Source: a bacterium (GTDB lineage Bacteria > Patescibacteriota > Minisyncoccia > Minisyncoccales > PEYH01). Taken from it: DNA of 9,449 bases. The translations under genes and the position numbers were made by a program. Shown here piece after piece: positions 7,486 through 9,449 of this stretch; position 1 is the stretch's first letter; every line of letters begins with the position of its first letter. The notes under the pieces were generated by a model. It was not told where the DNA came from and made no database searches. It saw only the letters and a list, made by a program, of their open reading frames with translations. Location: positions 1-9,449 of the forward strand of contig JAGHAC010000032.1 of NCBI GenBank assembly GCA_021161645.1, read 5' to 3'.

Positions 7486-8493
7486 TTATTTGGCAAAAGG
7501 ATTTCTTGCTCCCCTTACGTCAAAGTGCAGATGACACCCTCTTGGTCCTGCGGGAATAGTGTATCCCGAATATCCTGTATACCCTATTATTTGACCTTGA
7601 CTTACTTTCTGGCCGGAGTTTACTAAAATTTTAGAAAGATGCCCATAGAAAGTAATCACACCATTGGGATGTAAAATTCGTATATAATTGCCTGCAATCT
7701 TATTATATCCTGTTCTTTGTATAGTCCCGCCTGCCACAGCATAAACAGGTTCTCCACATTTGCCGTTTGAAAAATCTACAGCATTATACCAGTGAAGCCC
7801 CTGAGTGATTCGACAAGGAGAAGGAATTGGGCAAATAAAATAAGTTGCTGGAAGATTAGAATTGACAACCCGAGAGGAAGCATATGTTTTCTTTGGCATT
7901 TTTCCTCCCGGAACAACCAAAAGATCTCCAACATAAATTTTGCCTTCGTCTTCAATGTGGTTAAAACTCAATATCTCCTCTTTGTCTGCCTGATAGGTTT
8001 TTGCAATTGAACTGATGGTATCACCTTTTTTAACAAGATGCAAAACCCCGGATACCGGCAGAATAACAAGCTTCTGACCCGGTTTAATAATCGACTTACT
8101 TGAAAGATTATTTGCCCAAAGAATAGTTTCTACGCTAACACGAAACCTTTTTGCAATGCTTGATATGGAATCTCCTTTTTGGACAATACATTCTTTGATT
8201 TCCGGCTCTGGATTATATGAAATAAATCCTGAGGTTTTTGCAGCGAAAGTGTGGTTGGTAATGTTTACCGGAGAAGAAAAACCTAAAAAACTATTTCCCT
8301 CTATTAAAGCCTCTTCAGGAAAAACGACTGAAGCATCTTGTTGAAATACGAAAGAATTTAAAAAATTTTGCGAGAAGCTTCCCGAAGTTGCAGTAGTGTA
8401 TAGAGCATGATGTCTAGTAAGAGATAATATTAAAATGCAAAGAAAAACAAAAAATAAAGCAAAAGTTCTCTGCTTAGCTACAACAGATAACAA
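7486..8493 (-). CDS. Membrane-anchored LysM-LysM-M23 peptidoglycan endopeptidase
   Basis: This 335-residue cell-wall hydrolase has a short basic N-terminus and an uncleaved hydrophobic anchor (about 9-26), then a variable spacer. Two LysM modules that bind glycan strands follow (about 101-146 with VQKGDSISSIAKRF, and about 151-195 with VKKGDTISSIAKTY). A C-terminal M23 metallopeptidase domain (about 228-330) should cut cross-linking peptides outside the membrane. Zinc and catalytic residues are visible: His234, Asp240, His285 in YGHLS, His321 and His323 in HLHFD. His234 and Asp240 are six apart, where the textbook motif HxxxD has four. The start codon is TTG; no in-frame ATG or GTG lies between the upstream stop (8530-8532) and the membrane segment. 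An in-frame ATT at 8524-8526 is the only other candidate. The gene opposes its neighbours and has its own promoter. Its product could act in division or remodelling. Confidence 0.93.
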   Translation of the reverse strand: MLSVVAKQRTFALFFVFLCILILSLTRHHALYTTATSGSFSQNFLNSFVFQQDASVVFPEEALIEGNSFLGFSSPVNITNHTFAAKTSGFISYNPEPEIKECIVQKGDSISSIAKRFRVSVETILWANNLSSKSIIKPGQKLVILPVSGVLHLVKKGDTISSIAKTYQADKEEILSFNHIEDEGKIYVGDLLVVPGGKMPKKTYASSRVVNSNLPATYFICPIPSPCRITQGLHWYNAVDFSNGKCGEPVYAVAGGTIQRTGYNKIAGNYIRILHPNGVITFYGHLSKILVNSGQKVSQGQIIGYTGYSGYTIPAGPRGCHLHFDVRGARNPFAK

Positions 8494-8627
8494 ATTAAAA
8501 CCGAATTTTTGGCTTTTGCTAGGAATAGATTAAAATTAATAAAAAAACTAATTAAGGCGCGTAAATACAAGGATATATTTATTATATAACTTTCTCTAAG
8601 AAATAAGTCAAGAATTTTATCCCCAAA
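8494..8627. other. Divergent intergenic region between the M23 gene and rsmA
   Basis: This is the only sizeable non-coding stretch in the window (134 bases). It is very AT-rich and holds the minus-strand promoter described separately. For rsmA on the + strand only weak -10 look-alikes are seen (TATTAT at 8580-8585), with no matching -35, and there is no SD before its ATG. TTATATAA (8582-8589) is a perfect 8-bp palindrome over the minus-strand -10. No RNA gene or riboswitch is recognised. Confidence 0.6.
8581..8611 (-). promoter_or_regulatory. Sigma70-type promoter for the M23 peptidase gene
   Basis: On the minus strand TTGACT (8611-8606, five of six bases of TTGACA) is followed by a perfect TATAAT (8586-8581) after 19 bases. 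The overlapping TATATA (8588-8583) gives the optimal 17-base spacing. Transcription would begin near 8574, leaving an mRNA leader of about 80 bases before the TTG at 8493. It is the best promoter match in the window, though not experimentally shown. Confidence 0.6.
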
Positions 8628-9446
8628 ATGAATCCACCTCAACTCAAAAAAATATTCAAAGAATTGGAATTTTTACCAAAAAAAAGACTGGGTCAGAACT
8701 TTCTTATAAATAAAAGGGTTGTTAAAAAACTACTGAGCGTTGCCGACCTTCAAAACAACGAAATTGTAATTGAGATAGGACCCGGACTAGGATTTATTAC
8801 AGAAGAACTTGTAAAAAAATGTAAAAAGGTGATTGCAATAGAAATTGACAGAACTCTTTATTTTTATCTTAAAAAGAAATTCCAAGGCTACAATAATTTA
8901 GAAATCATCAATAAAGATGCTCTCAAAATAGATTTTTCCTCTTTGAATCTGAAGAAATATAAAATAGTTGGAAGCCTCCCTTATACCAGCGCCCTTTTTA
9001 TCATCAGAAAATTTTTAGAAGAAAAAAATCAGCCAATTTCAATTACATCAATTGTACAAAAGGAGGTGGCAGAAAAAATCTGTTCAAAAAAGATGAGTTT
9101 ACCAAAAGCAGCCATAGAGCTTTATGGAAAAGCAAAAATTGCTGGTTATATTCCTAAAAAATATTTTTACCCAAAACCAAAAGTTGATGGGGCTATTTTA
9201 AATATTGCCAACATACACCCTCCTCTAAAAAACCTTGATCTTGAATTTTTCTTCACAATAATAAAAGCTGCTTTTGTCTCTCCAAGAAAAACCCTTACAA
9301 ATAACTTAAAAAGAAAGGTTCAGATTGATAAACATTTAATTGAGGAAATTCTAAAAAAAATGAAACTCTCTGCTAATGTACGTGCTGAAAATATTTCTCT
9401 CAAACAATGGTGTTCTTTATGTATTAGTTTAAAAAATATGTTATAA
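8628..9446 (+). CDS. rsmA: 16S rRNA (adenine(1518)-N6/adenine(1519)-N6)-dimethyltransferase
   Basis: RsmA (KsgA) uses S-adenosylmethionine to dimethylate two adjacent adenines in the 3'-terminal helix 45 of 16S rRNA during small-subunit maturation. The 272 residues cover the full family length. Visible blocks are KKRLGQNFL (18-26), the SAM-binding loop EIGPGLGF (49-56), the acidic VIAIEID (68-74), NKDAL (96-100), the catalytic loop GSLPYT (115-120), the KPKVDGAI block (183-190), and the C-terminal FVSPRKTLTNNL (216-227) and RAENIS (252-257). The catalytic tetrapeptide is normally NLPY; here it is SLPY (Ser116, codon AGC). The rest of the protein looks intact, so this is not a decaying gene. 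The ATG at 8628 places the KRLGQNFL motif at the usual distance; no SD precedes it. It lies divergent from the M23 gene. The family is confident; normal activity is uncertain because of Ser116. Confidence 0.95.
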   Translation: MNPPQLKKIFKELEFLPKKRLGQNFLINKRVVKKLLSVADLQNNEIVIEIGPGLGFITEELVKKCKKVIAIEIDRTLYFYLKKKFQGYNNLEIINKDALKIDFSSLNLKKYKIVGSLPYTSALFIIRKFLEEKNQPISITSIVQKEVAEKICSKKMSLPKAAIELYGKAKIAGYIPKKYFYPKPKVDGAILNIANIHPPLKNLDLEFFFTIIKAAFVSPRKTLTNNLKRKVQIDKHLIEEILKKMKLSANVRAENISLKQWCSLCISLKNML

Positions 9447-9447
9447 T
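9439..9447 (+). promoter_or_regulatory. Extended -10 promoter element overlapping the rsmA stop
   Basis: TGTTATAAT is a perfect extended -10 (TGn plus TATAAT), and its TATAAT spans the TAA stop of rsmA. No clear -35 is seen at 16-18 bases, which extended -10 promoters can tolerate. It would direct transcription out of the right edge, so a + strand gene should begin just beyond 9449. Confidence 0.45.
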
Positions 9448-9449
9448 TG

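Noticed and set aside
7470..7490. Possible intrinsic terminator between comM and the M23 gene
   Set aside because: The stem is only four A/T-dominated pairs with no GC content, so it would not form a stable hairpin.
7792..8344. Two + strand ORFs (7792-8010 and 8156-8344) opposite the M23 gene
   Set aside because: They are antisense to the LysM and M23 coding sequence, have no family signature and no promoter or ribosome site.
9061..9067. Perfect AGGAGGT inside rsmA
   Set aside because: It encodes part of the conserved QKEVAEK segment, and the next ATG (9090-9092) is too far away and not a plausible gene start.
1..9449. CRISPR array, tRNA, rRNA, insertion sequence or prophage
   Set aside because: No spaced direct repeats, cloverleaf sequence, transposase, integrase or phage structural gene was found on either strand.

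Overview
The window is a compact, AT-rich bacterial chromosome segment. It has one complete co-directional gene run on the + strand, a single minus-strand gene, and a + strand gene at the right edge. Very short or overlapping gene junctions, no recognisable Shine-Dalgarno (SD) sequence at any visible start, and the styles of the M23 peptidase, DksA-like protein and giant Lys/Glu/Arg-rich membrane protein all suggest a candidate-phyla-radiation bacterium (Patescibacteria, probably Parcubacteria-like). That assignment is inferred from protein style and was not searched. TGA ends one ORF exactly at an ATGA overlap, so the standard bacterial code is used, not the TGA=Gly code of Gracilibacteria/SR1.

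Positions 1-7474 look like one operon: the rpsO 3' end (ribosomal protein S15), a NYN/PIN-like nuclease, pnp (polynucleotide phosphorylase), an 893-residue coiled-coil protein with one membrane segment, a DksA/TraR-type zinc finger protein, and a ComM/YifB-type AAA+ ATPase. The junctions are 0, 9, 8, -4 and 6 bases. The rpsO-pnp pair is classical. The NYN nuclease between them and the membrane-anchored coiled-coil protein just after pnp are the unusual parts. Together they suggest an RNA-processing and turnover cassette, possibly tethered to the membrane, but this is a hypothesis from gene order.

Positions 7486-8493 carry, convergently on the minus strand, a membrane-anchored two-LysM M23 endopeptidase for peptidoglycan remodelling. 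It starts at TTG and has a good sigma70-type promoter in the 134-base divergent spacer. Positions 8628-9446 carry rsmA (ksgA), the 16S rRNA adenine dimethyltransferase, with Ser replacing the usual Asn of the catalytic NLPY motif. A consensus extended -10 element overlaps the rsmA stop codon and probably drives the next gene, which lies outside the window.

No tRNA, rRNA, CRISPR array, insertion sequence or prophage gene was seen. The best candidate for an undescribed arrangement is rpsO-NYN-pnp-membrane coiled coil-DksA.
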